Source: Capra hircus | Lineage: Eukaryota > Chordata > Mammalia > Artiodactyla > Bovidae | DNA length: 64,000 bases | Direction: 5' to 3' | Assembly (NCBI RefSeq): GCF_001704415.2 | Contig: NC_030811.1 | Span: forward strand, 72,992,069 to 73,056,068 | Part shown: positions 22,870 to 34,600 of the stretch, piece by piece | Numbering within the stretch: the stretch's first letter is position 1 | Layout: each line of letters starts with the position of its first letter | Translations under genes and position numbers: made by a program | Notes under the pieces: generated by a model | What the model was told of the DNA's origin: nothing | Seen by the model: only the letters and a program-made list of their open reading frames with translations | Database searches by the model: none

Positions 22870-23755
22870 TCAGCAATGTTTACTCATCCTCATGGATACA
22901 CAGGGTATTGTGGAGGAAACATAAAAAGAGCTAACAGTGAATCTTGCTCGAATCCTTACCACCCTACTTAATCTGCATACTGGGGCGTTTGCTGATGTTA
23001 TGTATTCTGGGCCTTTTCTGTTAACCATCTCCCTAGCTTAACAATCAGCTCTTTGCATGAAAGACTAATGGTTTACATCTCTTCTACCTTCCATAGTGTG
23101 TTGCACATAATAGACTTTCAAATCTTTAAGACATTTCAAACTTTCAAAAATAAAAATCATTCTAGTTGTTGCTTGAACAGCTTCCAATTCCACAAGCTCC
23201 TCTTGCTCTGACATCCATCATTTCTGTGGTGAGACTCAGTTAACCACCCTCTCCCTGGTCAGGTTGGAAATAAAAGGACAGAATGACAGTGCTCCCAGGG
23301 TTCTAACTGTGTCCAATGGAACCAACCCAAAGTCTGCCACAGGGCTATTTTGCATATTGTGAACCGCACACTGTAGGAGGGACCTTGGCAAACTAGAGAA
23401 GAGTGACCAGAAGGAGAAAGATCTGAAAACCTAACCATGAAGAAGGCTGAAAGGTGTTTAGTATAGAGAAGACTGTACTTAGAGCACATGCCAAGCATTT
23501 GAAAAGCTGGCCTGGGAGAGGAGGAACATGCTAATTCTAACTGAGGGACCCCCAGAGCCTTGCCGCCCCAGCTGTTTCAATGGGATGTGGATATATGCCT
23601 ATCGAAAAAAGAGCGGGGTGGGTGAATAAATTTGGCAAATGCCACAAAGGCAATCCCCCTCTGAGATTCACAGAGCACGTTAGCATACATAAGATTCTGA
23701 GAAAATCCTCTAAGAGAGAAACCTGTGTTAGAATTTATTTACCATATCTATTGTC
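22870..23755. other. Unique sequence, nothing recognised
   Basis: No repeat that I can name and no plausible coding region was found here. Confidence 0.4.
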
Positions 23756-23756
23756 T

Positions 23757-23900
23757 TCACTTTCACGCATTGGAGCAGGAAATGGCAACCCACTCCAGTG
23801 TTCTTGCCTGGAGAATCCCAGGCATGGGGGAGCCTGGTAGGCTGCCGTCTATGGGGTCGCACAGAGTCGGACACGACTGAAGCGACTTAGCAGCAGTAAC
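23757..23900 (+). repeat. Bov-A2 3' part, plus strand
   Basis: The sequence 'aaatggcaacccactccagt' to 'cgactgaagcgacttagcag' is one Bov-A monomer with its short AGC tail. Confidence 0.9.
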
Positions 23901-23937
23901 ATTGTGTACACTACTCTTATTTCCCCATACAATGTCT

Positions 23938-23984
23938 ATATTGCAGGCAGATTCTTTACTGTCTGAGCCACTAGGAAAACAAAT
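23938..23984 (-). repeat. Bov-tA head fragment, minus strand
   Basis: The pieces 'attgcaggcagattctttac' and 'tgtctgagccactagg' are the reverse complement of a Bov-tA tRNA-like head only. It abuts the Tigger element. Confidence 0.7.
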
Positions 23985-24431
23985 AAGGCAAATATTGCAG
24001 TAAAGTGAGTCACACGAGTTGTTGGTTTCTTGGTGCATATAAAAGGGATGCTCACACTATACTGTAGTCTGCTAAGTGTTCAGTAACATTATGTCTAAAA
24101 AATAAAAAATGTATATACCTTAATTTTAAAGTACTTTACTGCTAAAAAATGCTAACCATCATCTGAACCTTCAGTGAGTCATCATCTTTTTACAACTGTT
24201 ACATCAAAGATCTCTGATCACACATCATGGTAACAAATATAATACCGATAAAGTTTGAAACGTTGCAAAAATTACCAAAATGTGACAGAGAAATACAAAG
24301 TGAGCAGATGCTATTGGAAAAACAGTATTGATAAACTTGTTCAATGCAGGCCTGCCACAAATCTTCAACTTGTGAAAAACACAATATCTGAAAAATGCAA
24401 TGAAGCAAAGCACAATAAAACAAGTTATGCC
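23985..24431. mobile_element. Tigger1 DNA transposon, internally deleted
   Basis: The left part ('gtaaagtgagtcacacgagt', 'atactgtagtctgctaagtg') and the right part ('accaaaatgtgacagagaaa', 'aacacaatatctgaaaaatg', ending 'aaaacaagttatgcctg') match the two ends of the mariner-like Tigger1. The transposase-coding middle is gone (join near 24185). It is therefore a non-autonomous, immobile fossil. Confidence 0.8.
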
Positions 24432-25090
24432 TGCAGCAGGCTCAAGATTCTGTGGTTCTATGATAATTATCAGGACAGAAAACAAAATTTCCATGTTGGG
24501 GTTTCCATGCTCATTTGGTCTTCCATCTGGAATCAGGGGTCTCCATTCATTAGAAATAAACAGTCTCACTATTCTTATCTTCCAATTACATTTATAGCAT
24601 TATAGTTATTTATAAATATGCCTGTCCTTCTAGACAATGACTTAGCCTGGAGGACACGGTCCACCTGCTCCTCAGCTATGTAATGGACATGATAATACTA
24701 CCTACACTGTGTCTAACTTCCATGGTCTTCATGACCTTCCTGCTACATTTCCCATGCAGGGCAGAGTACTGCAAAGGAGAGAACTGCACACGTTGCTGGG
24801 GGATGGGAGGAGTTGGGGAAGGGAGAGAGTGAGAGAGAGCACACACTCCAGAGATCCGTACAGCATTCCCTTGCAGAATTAACAGAGTAATGATTAGAGA
24901 ATGTGTGTGAGAACTACCTGAAAGGGTTAAAGGAAACAGTACCTAGATTATGTGCAGACCTAGGATTAGTGTCTGTTCCTGCTAACTGGACTGGAAAACA
25001 CTATTAAGTCAAATATGTGGTACTCAAAAGCATCATGCATCAGTAATAAGGAATAATTAATCCTAAAATAAAGACAAGTCTGGTTCTGCC
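24432..25090. other. Unique sequence, nothing recognised
   Basis: There is a GA-rich patch at about 24800-24840. No repeat or coding region was recognised with confidence. Confidence 0.4.
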
Positions 25091-25529
25091 TAACAAATCT
25101 TGAAAATAAGCCCTGAAAGGCTTAAACTTTTCTTTTTTAATTTTAAAATTTATTTTTTTTACTGTTATAAATGCATTAACTGAATCCCAGAACAAAGCTT
25201 AAGAATCTCTATAAAGATATAAAAATATCCAGTACCTGAAAAGGTAAAATTTATAATATCTAGCATCCAATCAAAAATAACTAGACATGCAAAGAAGCAG
25301 AAAACTACAATCTACTACAAGGAGAAAAAAAAAACCAATTGAACTCAAAACATAACGGACACAGATGCTAGAATAATCATAAAATGACATTAAAATAGTT
25401 ATTGTAACTATATTTTTATCCACAAAGCTGGAGAAAATATTGAACATGTTAAGTAGTGACATGGGAGTCATTCTTAAAAGAGGCAACTTCCAGAGATGAA
25501 ACTCACAATATTTGTGATAAAAATAAACA

Positions 25530-26272
25530 AAATGAGGTTAATATGTAAAATAGATAGCCAATGGGAATTTGCTGTATGACTCAGGGAACTCAGACAGGGG
25601 CTCTGTAACAGTGGGATAGGGAGGGAGATGGTGGTGGGGGACATGGGTGTACCTATGGCTGATTCTTGTTGATGTATGACAGAAAACCACAAAATTCTGT
25701 AAGGCACTTCAGTTCAGTTCAGTTGCTCAGTTGTGTCCGACTCTTTGCGACCCCATGAATCGCAGCACACCAGGCCTCCCTGTCCATCACCAACTCCCAG
25801 AGTTCACTCAGACTCACGTCCATCGAGTCAGTGATGCCATCCAGCCATCTCATCCTCTGTCATCCCCTTCTCCTCCTGCCCCCAATCCCTCCCAGCATCA
25901 GAGTCTTTTCCAATGAGTCAACTCTTCGCATGAGGTGGCCAAAGTACTGGAGTTTCAGCTTTAGCATCATTCCTTCCGAAGAAATCCCAGGGCTGATCTC
26001 CTTCAGAATGGACTGGTTAAATCTCCTTACAGTCCAAGGGACTCTTAAGAGTCTTCTCCAACACCACAGTTCAAAAGCATCGATTCTTTGGCGCTCAGCT
26101 TTCTTCACAGTCCAACTCTCACATCCATACACGACCACTGGAAAAACCATAGCCTTGACTAGACGGACCTTTGTTGGCAAAGTAATGTCTCTGCTTTTGA
26201 ATATGCTATCTAGGTTGGTCATAAGGCAATTATCGTTCAATTAAAAAAAATAAAATAAAATAAATGAGGTTA
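25530..26272 (+). repeat. Young L1 3' UTR insertion with 11-bp TSD
   Basis: The repeat aaatgaggtta at 25530-25540 and 26262-26272 bounds an L1 3' end. The L1 body is 25541-25706, and its tail resumes at 26229 with 'ttatcgttcaattaaaa' and ataaa repeats. The two halves are separated by a BovB fragment. The older L1 resumes exactly after the second copy of the repeat. Confidence 0.88.
25700..26228 (-). repeat. BovB 3' fragment nested in L1, 7-bp TSD
   Basis: The reverse complement of the BovB 3' end lies at 25707-26221, carrying the C-terminal reverse-transcriptase region on the minus strand (frame at 26240-25860, with WCWRRLLRVPW). The repeat taaggca at 25700-25706 and 26222-26228 fits a short target duplication. 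Confidence 0.9.
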
Positions 26273-27134
26273 GAAGCATATTAAACATTATTAGAAAATG
26301 ATTAGAGTTAAAGACATAGCAACAGAAGTTATCCAAAATAAAACACAGGAAAAAGACCAAAATATAAACAGAGCCTCAAAGAACTGCACAAAAACATCAA
26401 GAGGCCTTATATATACACACAGCTAGTTTCCAAAGGAGAGAAAAGAGACAGAGAAACAAAAACACATGCATAAATCATAGCTTCAATTTTATAAAATTTG
26501 ATAAAAATTATAAACACATCCAAGAAGTTCAACAAACTCCTTGCACAAGCCCAAGAAACATGAATACAACTATACCAAAGCATATAATGTATCAAATTTC
26601 TGAAAACCAGTGTTAAAGGGAAAAATCATAAAACCAGACAGAGAAAATAGATACTTTACATTCAGAGAAACAAAAATAAGCAAGATATTAGAAATAATGT
26701 AAACTAGCCAAAAATGAAGCAACCTCTTAAAGGAACAAAAAGAAAAGCTTCACTTATACCCTGTGAAAATATCTTTCAAAAATACATGTGAAATAAAGAC
26801 TTTGAGGCCTATAATAGTGGCAAAAACTTCTCATGGGCGGTTGTGCACTATTGAAAAAAAAAAGAAAAAAAGGTAAAGTCCTTACCTTCAGAAAAGTAAG
26901 AATGAGGAGGGAAAGGAATGGAAATTAGGTCAAGTGAAAATGCGGATCCATTCAAAAGATTGAAGACCACTGGAAATGATAACTATGTTGGTCCAGTATT
27001 TTTCTTATTTAACTCTTTAAAAGACAACTGTCTATTTAAAACGGATAATACATCATGACCAGTGTGTGGGGGTTAATCCCCCAAATGCAAAGTTAATTTA
27101 ACATTTAAGAATCTACCAATGTTTTATGAACACC

Positions 27135-27330
27135 ACGGTGAAGTCTCTCAGTCGTGTCCAACTCTTTGCGACCCCATGGACTGCAGCCTTCCCGGCTCCT
27201 CTGTCCGTGGGATTTTCCAGGCAATAGTACTGGAGTGGATTGCCATTTCCTTCTCCAGGGAATCTTCCCGACCCAGGGATCAAACCCAGGTCTCCCACAC
27301 TGTAGACAGACACTTTACCGTCTGAGCCAC
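27135..27330 (-). repeat. Bov-tA SINE, minus strand
   Basis: It runs from 'gaagtctctcagtcgtgtcc' to 'tttaccgtctgagccacca', all in reverse. It interrupts the old L1 ORF2. Confidence 0.92.
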
Positions 27331-29015
27331 CATACACTATATTAACAAACTAAAATGAAAATCCACATGATCATTTCACTAGATAACAGAAAAAATGCTG
27401 GACAAGATCCAACACCTTTCTGATAAGGTGAGCAAACTGAGAAAACTGAAAATATTAAGGAACTTTCTTAATTAGATGAACGATTTCTAGGAAAAACCTA
27501 TTAATAACATCATATATAATTGGGAAAGACTAGATTCACAAGGAAATGCAAAGGGTACAGAATAGACAACTCTGGAAAAGAAAGCTGAAAGAGCAGCGCC
27601 ACCTGACTTTAATGTTACCATAAAGCTACAGATATCAAAACAGTGTGGTATTAATGTAAAGGGGGACAAATAGATCAATGGAACAGCACAGAGTCCAAAA
27701 GTAGAGCCACACTGTGGACAACCAATTTTCAACGGTGCAAAAGCAGTGCAGGAGAGAGCAGGTCATCTTCTCAACTAATGATGCTGGAACAGCTGTATCT
27801 ACATGTTCCCCAAATGGACTTGGATCCATATATCATATCATCTTTAAGAATTAACTCAGAACAGATCATATACCTAAATGGAAACCTAAAACTATAAAAC
27901 TTCTAGAAGGAAACCTAGGAGAAAATCTTGTGTTAGGCAAAGACTTCTTATCTATAATAGTAAGTATACAATTCCGATAAATGAAAAAATAAACTGATAA
28001 ATCTTACCTCATTAAAAAAAAAAAACCTCCTGTTCTTTGAAAGATGCCCTTAAGAGTGAAAACACAAGTCACAGATTGGAAGAAAATACTTAAAAATCAT
28101 ATATCCAAAAAAGGACTTACATTCGGAATATACAATGAACTCTCAAAACTCAGCAACAAGAAAACAAGCAACATTAACACCCGGTGATAAATTTGAATAA
28201 ACACTTCACCACAGACGACAGAAAGATGGCAAATAAACACGCTTTTCAAAAGATGCTTAACATGATTATGCATTCAGGAAATGCAACATCGAGTAACAGT
28301 GAGGTAACATGATACACCTGTTCACAAGGCTAAATACTTAAAAACTGAACATAGCAAGGTTAGTGAGGTGTGAAAGAGCTGGAAGTGGGAATGTAAACTA
28401 GAGCAACTATCTTAGAAAACAGTCTCTCAAAATGTTAAACATCCTTGGCCTATATCCAGACCATATTCCACTCCTAGGCATTTAGCCAAGAAATGAGGGC
28501 AGACATTCACACAAAGAACCACACATGAGTATCCACAGCAGCTTGATTTGTAGCAGCAAAAACTAGGAACGATCCAAATATTCACGAAGAAGCAAACGGA
28601 TAAACCAACTGTAGGCTATCCATACAGCATGCTACCATACTACACAGCAATGGAAAGGAATGAGCTATTGGGACACTCAGCAATGTTGATGAATCTCAAA
28701 ATAAAAACGCTAGATAAAAGAAGTCAAACAAAAATATAAACTGTACGATTCTATCTCCATAAAACTCTTTAAAGTGCAAACTAATCTATAGTGACAGAAA
28801 GTTGAGCAGCGGTTGCCTGAGGATTGAAGAGGGTGAAGAAGAAGGAGGGGAAGAGATCACACAAGGGCACAGGAGACTTGCAGGGGTGATGGCTATGTGC
28901 CTTATCTTATTTCTCATGATAGTTCCATGGACATATGAATATGTCAAAACTTATCAAGCTGCATACCTTACAGTGTACCCTTTATTATATGTCAATTACA
29001 CCTCAGCAGAATAGG
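27331..29015 (+). repeat. Old L1 ORF2 and 3' end
   Basis: Sense L1 continues after the SINE: 'gaaaatccacatgatcattt', 'agagcagcgccacctgactt', 'cagtgtggtattaatgtaaa', 'ctggaacagctgtatctaca', 'gaaacctaggagaaaatctt', 'caatggaaaggaatgagcta', ending near 'atgtcaattacacctcagca' at 28990. Many stops are present and there is no coding capacity. Confidence 0.85.
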
Positions 29016-29019
29016 TAAA

Positions 29020-29912
29020 AATGAAAAAATAGTAATGAATGCTAACTTGATCAAACCAGTGAAAGTGAACAGAATGGAAACTGGCAGAATACAATGAGCT
29101 TATCAATTGTCATTAAAAGTAAATAAACTGAATTAATTCATTAAGAGAGACAGTAAGACTGGCTTAAACAGAAACTGGACTCTGTACTACACACAAAAAC
29201 CAGATGTAACCTACCATGTGTTAACTTCCCTCACCCAGAAGAATTAAAAGCTTAGTAAATTAACGATTTCTCTTAAATAGAGGAGTTAAAACTTAGGATA
29301 CTTACTAACATTATTTTACATAAATCATGATCCAAGAGAGAGGGCAGTATTAATTTTTAAATTAACACTCTAAAGTCTAAATTAACAAGTTTTTCAGAAG
29401 AATGTTGTCCTTGTTGGAGGTTCTTGGAATAACACCACTTTTTAACTGATACACTGCAGCGGTCTTTAATCTTTTATTCCCAAGGTTTCCAAGTTGTTGC
29501 TTCTAAATAACTATATATATTGGAGAGTCTTTGAGGGGGCAAGTCATAGTCTGTGACTTAACCAATGAGTTAACAGCATTTTTCCATCTGGAAAAATACT
29601 GGAGGATACTAGTTTAACATATTATTCATTTGCTAATCATTGGTGGCCAACAGCTGTGATGAATCTTGGGTTAGAAACATATCTCCTCATTCTCCTTTCT
29701 CATGGAAAAGGGATTTGGGGTCAGTGTAATGACTGGCTCTGTATTTTGTTGCTTATTACTTGGTCCAGAGTTTCCATCGGGGTGGAGAATAGGAAGATAA
29801 GGATCATGTCCAGTCTGTGATGGGCCTTGACTGGCCCTCTACAAAGGTCCAGAGCTGAGAAAACTACTCCCGAACGGCTTTAGCCAGTGCTACCAGTGGG
29901 GTGGATTGGAAG
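29020..29912. other. Unique sequence, nothing recognised
   Basis: AT-rich to about 29500, then mixed composition. No nameable repeat or gene was found. Confidence 0.4.
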
Positions 29913-29914
29913 GA

Positions 29915-30085
29915 ACACTGGTTGTATCAGAATCACCTGAGGTTTGTTAAAACGCATATTCCTGGGCCCCTGCTCCAGAGTGGCTGACTCGGGAGGTCTG
30001 GGGAAGGGCTAAAAATGTGGATTTCTACCAAGGTGCCAGATATGCTGCTGCTGCTGCTAATTGGGAGACCACCATCTGAGGATCA
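29915..30085 (+). mobile_element. MER5-type (hAT-Charlie) element
   Basis: The parts 'gtatcagaatcacctgaggt', 'aaaacgcatattcctgggcc', 'cctgctccagagtggctgac' and 'gaccaccatctgaggat' follow MER5 order. A short TGC repeat lies at 30044-30058 near its end. Confidence 0.8.
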
Positions 30086-30087
30086 TT

Positions 30088-30206
30088 CTTTTTCTTTTTT
30101 TGCTACGCAGCATGTGGGATCCTAGGTCTCCAAAGAGGGATTGAATTCGTGCTCCCTGCATTGACAGCTCTGAGTCTAAAGCTCTGGACCACTAGAGAAG
30201 TCCCGT
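30088..30206 (-). repeat. CHR-type SINE, minus strand
   Basis: A T-rich start, 'atgtgggatcctaggtctcc', 'aaagagggattgaattcgtg' and 'ctggaccactagagaagtcc' give a reverse-complement CHR SINE. Confidence 0.8.
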
Positions 30207-30825
30207 GAGGAACACTGTTTCACCCATTTTCCCTTCTCAGCTTCAGCTTCCAGCATTTCTCTTGCCATCTATTGATGTGTGTGGTAGTGCGTGCCTTCCC
30301 CAGGTTCCCCTTGTAAGACTTGACTCCTCATTCCCTGACAGCGGGGAGTGTTAGGCACCTCTGATTGCACTAGCCTCAGAAAACTGGATGCTCAGAGATT
30401 TCCTGCGTGCCCCTGGGTGTCAAGAACATGGCGAACGCACACAGATAATCCTCTGAGGTGGTGGTCTGGCACGTAACAGGGATGCCTTCGCTGCCCTCCT
30501 GGCTTCTGGCTGGTCACAAGGGTGAGGCAGCCGCCACAGCCAGGGGAGTCAGATGGGTGCCTGGTGTGCTCACCAGCCTGCAGGCAGACTCCCAAGGAAT
30601 GAGCAGCACTCCAGGTATGCACAACCACGCAGGCAGGCGGGCTCAGAGGGCCGGGCTGGGGAGGGAACAGGGAAGGAGCCTGGAGGGTTCCTACCCTGAT
30701 GAGGGGTACTGTGATCTCCCAGCCCATTACCCCCAAGAGGCCAGCAAGTTCCATCCTGTACTCACAACCCATCAGACACATCAGGTCTAAGAAATGCAGG
30801 GCGCGGAACAATGGTTTAACTAATG
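30207..30825. other. GC-richer unique sequence, no gene supported
   Basis: Opposing frames of 139 codons (minus, 30392-30811) and 110 codons (plus, 30458-30790) overlap each other. Neither shows a domain, signal peptide or conserved motif I recognise, so neither is called. Confidence 0.4.
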
Positions 30826-30828
30826 CTT

Positions 30829-30965
30829 TTTTTCATTCATTCATTCATTCAACCAACATTTGTTTGAGCTTCTACTATATGGGCTTTAGGTTAATCTTGA
30901 TACCTAAAGGGGATTAAAACATAATCAATCCCTTTCAAGTTGTTCACAATATGGTATAGGAAGCT
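30829..30965 (-). repeat. CATT microsatellite leading into a MIR/L2-like fragment
   Basis: The repeat ttcattcattcattcattca at about 30832 is followed by 'accaacatttgtttgagctt' and 'ctactatatgggctttagg'. This is the usual antisense end of an old MIR- or L2-type element. Confidence 0.6.
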
Positions 30966-31024
30966 GGACAGGAAGAAGGTATCCCAGTGAAGCACCTTTA
31001 GAAGCAGTATAAGCCTTGGCTAAG

Positions 31025-31165
31025 AGCTCTAGAGCCAGAACATCTAGCTCCAAATCCTGTGCACCCTTGGGCAAGTCACTTAACCTCTCTGGGTCTCCAC
31101 ATCCTTACCCGTAAAAATGAGACAATACGTCCTATGTACATCTGGTGTAAGGTCTAAATGAATTA
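31025..31165 (+). repeat. MIR SINE, plus strand
   Basis: The blocks 'gctccaaatcctgtgcaccc', 'ttgggcaagtcacttaacct', 'ctctgggtctccacatcctt' and 'gtaaggtctaaatgaattaa' follow the MIR consensus in sense. It is cut by a CHR SINE. Confidence 0.85.
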
Positions 31166-31167
31166 AG

Positions 31168-31352
31168 AGAGACTTCCCTGGAGATCCAGTGGCTAAACCT
31201 GTGTTCCCAACATGAGGAGCTGGGGTTTGTTTCCTGGTTAGGGAACTATTAATAGACCCCACATGCTGCAACTAAGAGTTCACATACCACAGCTAAAGAT
31301 CCTGCAAGACCCGGCACAGCCAAATAAATAAAAATAAATAAATATTTTTTTA
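31168..31352 (+). repeat. CHR-type SINE, plus strand
   Basis: The head 'gacttccctggagatccagt', 'tcctggttagggaactatta', 'gacccggcacagccaaataa' and an ataaa-type tail define it. Confidence 0.85.
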
Positions 31353-31359
31353 ATTAGCT

Positions 31360-33160
31360 AATACATTCAAAGGGTTAACGATGTAGCTGGTGCCGTATCC
31401 TGGTTGCTAACTATTGTCAATATTGGCACGACAAAGTGAAAAGTGCTGAGGACATGCAGGGAGAGGTCGGAGACCCAGACATAAAACTCAGCACCTCAGA
31501 GTGGTAGCTGGCCCTCTGTCACGCGAGCAGGTGCAAACAAGGCACAGCAAGGCCCCTTCCAGGTGAAAGCGGCGGGCCGGAGGGCCAGCCAGGAGGCACA
31601 CAGGACACAGGAATGGAATTTCTCCTGCCCTGGACGTGGAGGAGTTAGGGAAGAGTAAAGGATGTCTACAATTCACTTGGATCCGGGGGACGTTTGACAA
31701 CATCTCACTCACAGTCAAGGGCACCAGCTGAGACTAGCCATGGTGGTTCCATGCTCGGGCAGGCCCCTCCTCCACCCAGGGCCCCCCGGAATCCGGGGGC
31801 TCCATCCTCCGTCCCAGCCCCACCCCTTCAGTGTCCCCACTCCATCTCTGGGCCTGTATTCCTGTTCTGTTTGCAACTGCCACTGAGAACCTGCTGCTGT
31901 GCACACACACCAGCTCTCCTGGCCAGAGGGCCTGCCAACGCCACAGCACTTGCCAGCTGGAAAGTCTCAGAGAGCCTCGGGCCAAGGCTTTTGGGAACAC
32001 AGCCTGTCCATGAAGACTCAGGTCAAGAAAGGATGACATGAGAGCTGAGCTCAGAGCAAGGCCAGCGGCTCCCTGGACAGTGACTCAGGGGCAAGTGGAC
32101 CAGGAGAGAACTGGCCAGCAGGCAGCCCTCTCTCAGCTGCCAATCCGGGTGGCCCCGGCCATGTGGATCACCCTTGCTGGACTCAGCTGGAAAGGGTAGC
32201 CTCCAGCTTGTGGTCTTCCGGTGCTCATGTGCCGTGAGGGTGACTGATCACAGAGAAGAGAGAAACCACTGAGCAAATTCAGAGTGAGCCCAGGGTCTGC
32301 CTTGCGCTGTCTTACTCTCTAAGCACTTCTTGCCTGCTCCCTTCTCCCCAACTCCAGTTAAGAAGAAAGGGAGGGACCAAGTGCTTGGAACATCCTGGAT
32401 GCTAATTTCAATCTAAACCCTTGGGTAAGAGCCCTGGCCTGCAGCCCTCAGCAACTTCCAGCTCAGCCGCCCTAGGCCTCCATGGCTATAAACGCCCAAG
32501 GGTTTGATGAGGCAGCAACAGTTAAATTTAGCCCTGGCAAGCCTGGGGGTCTGGGTGCCCTGAGCAGCAGTGTGGACCCAAAGATCTCAGGTGAGACCCT
32601 CCAGCTGCAGACAACAGCGAGTGTGATGACAGCAACAACACCTGGAGGGAAGGCGAGCCAGGGAAGGAAGATGGAGGGGGGAGGTTCACGGCCCAGAGGC
32701 ACTGGTACTGCCAGGACCCAGGTGCCCAGTGCTGCCATCAGCAGTACCCAGAAGGTAGCATGAATGAGCAGAGCATAAAGACGGAAAGAGAAGGGAACGG
32801 TAGGAACTATGACAAACTGAAATTCAGATTTTTAAATAATACCATATCAGCCAAATAAAATCCTGCATCAGGCCTGCAGATGTCGAGCATGACACCCAGG
32901 CCCAGCTGTGTGGAGGAGGCGACCCCACGGGGATATTCCACCATCAGCCATTCATTCTTCGTTTCTTCCGTCTCCGGGTAAAATGCAGACTGTGGGCTTT
33001 CAGATTTCTTAGCTAACACAGTTATCCTCACTGGTTTCTTTGTTTAAGATGGAAGGAACAGCAGAAAAAATAATCAGCATGAATGGGTAAATTATTTGAT
33101 AAATTAACATTTATTAATATGTTCGGAATCAAATGTTACTTGTATGAGGTGGCAGTTGTT
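31360..33160. other. GC-richer unique sequence, no gene supported
   Basis: This is repeat-poor, with several CpG-containing stretches. Frames of 60-115 codons occur on both strands (for example 31694-32041 plus, and 32472-32738 minus against 32482-32763 plus). They mirror each other and have no recognisable domain. If a gene exon lies in the left half of the window, this is the likeliest place, but nothing proves it. Confidence 0.35.
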
Positions 33161-33162
33161 CA

Positions 33163-33380
33163 ATGAAAGAAACACTTGGCTTGGAGTCAGACAGGCTTGA
33201 GTCTAAATCCTGGCTCTGCCACCCACTAGGAAGTTAATTAACTTCCCTAAGCTGCAGCTTCCTCCTTGGGAAAGTAGAAAAAATATGCCTACCCTGGATG
33301 TCTATGAAGATTCAGTAAAACAAATCCAGGACACCCAAGTGCGACCTAAGATAATTCACACTCAATAAATGTTGTATGAA
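33163..33380 (+). repeat. MIR SINE, plus strand
   Basis: The blocks 'ggcttggagtcagacaggct', 'taaatcctggctctgccacc', 'cttccctaagctgcagcttc' and 'ttcacactcaataaatgttg' give a nearly complete MIR. Confidence 0.88.
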
Positions 33381-33606
33381 CTCTAACCGTCTGGGAGCCA
33401 GGTTCTGCAGGACGGAGACTAAGGGCTGGAGGAGAGAAGCGCAGGGAAGAGCCCTTCAGACCAGCGCTCTCCCCGAGCCTGCGTCAGAGTCCAGTCCACC
33501 TCGGAGCCACGGGGCCACACTGCCCCGCTGTGGCCACTGGCCGCACTACAGCTGCTCCTGACGTGCCGCATCCTTCCTCCGCCACTGCAGGACTAGCAGG
33601 CCTGTA

Positions 33607-33896
33607 GACCTACTTCGGAGAAGGCAACGGCACCCCGCTTCAGTACTCTTGCCTGGAAAACCCCATGGACGGAGGAGCCTGGTAGGCTGCAGTCCATGGG
33701 GTCGCGATGAGTCGGACGCGACTGAGTGACTTCACTTTCACTTTTCACTTCCACGCACTGGAGAAGAAAATGGCAACCCATTCCAGTGTTCTTGCCTGGA
33801 GAATCCCAGGGACGGCGGAGCCTGGTGGGCTGCCGTCTATGGGGTCGCACAGAGTCGGACACGACTGAAGTGATTTAGCAGCAGCAGACCTACTTC
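33607..33896 (+). repeat. Bov-A2 SINE with perfect 10-bp TSD
   Basis: Two Bov-A monomers lie in tandem at 33617-33886, joined at 'cacttttcacttccacgcac' and ending in a short AGC tail. The exact repeat gacctacttc at 33607-33616 and 33887-33896 marks the insertion. The intact duplication and low divergence suggest a young insertion. Confidence 0.95.
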
Positions 33897-34600
33897 ACCC
33901 TTGTCTCTGCTCCCTGTGAGGCCCTCATGCTGTCTTACACGGAGCTGGTTGGCTGCTGAGGGTAATTATCTGAGACTGCAAGAGCCAGGCTTGTCCAATC
34001 TCCCAAGCAAGCTGCCCAGACTTGGGGGCATTTGCTTAGCTACCCTGATCCAGCCTAAGCTCAGATTTCAAGACATCCTGGAGGAGACATTTAAATAGGG
34101 AGAGATGTGTACCTTCCACCCTACTCCAGTGGAATCAGAATCTCAGGGTGAATTGGAGAAGCCGTATAAAATGAAAAAAACTAGAGGAATCTCAAACAGT
34201 TTTGAAAATGCATTGTTTCAACCTCCCACCGTGCTGCACCCAGTCACCGCCCGAGTCTGTCTTGGCTGTATAAGTAACACAAGCAAGAAAAGACAGTGTT
34301 CCGTGCGCTGAAGTTAGCATTCTCACGGAGCGGGAAAAGCAAGGGATGAGGAGCCAGTGAGATGGGTAGAGAGAATGAGAGGCACGAGGAAAGAAGCAGA
34401 AAGGCAGGACAAGGGGAAGCAAAACTGATGTGCGCGTATGTGCACGCACACACACACGTGCACAAAGATGGGGCAGAAAGGAGAAAGGAGGGAGATACAG
34501 GAAGGCAGATATTCATGACCATGACAACATTTTGTAAGCCAAGAGATAATTCAAGCCAAATCAATGAATAAATCCTAGATTAAGAAAAAAATGTTTTAAT
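33897..34600. other. Unique sequence; small CA-type tract
   Basis: There is a short alternating CA/CG tract at about 34438-34462. Frames on both strands at 34.1-34.6 kb have no recognisable domain. Confidence 0.4.

Larger units (their letters stand above)
25140..27130 (+). repeat. Old L1 (ORF1 to early ORF2 region), interrupted
   Basis: A degraded sense L1 is recognisable by 'catccaatcaaaaataacta', 'gacatgcaaagaagcagaaa', 'agacatagcaacagaagtta', 'tatctttcaaaaatacatgt' and, near 27090, 'aaagttaatttaacatttaa'. It is split at 25540/26262 by a younger L1 3' end that is itself split by BovB. Frames are destroyed throughout. Confidence 0.75.

Noticed and set aside
30392..30811. 139-codon minus frame in GC-richer sequence, considered as an exon
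   Set aside because: No domain, no convincing splice context, and an opposing frame of similar length covers the same bases.
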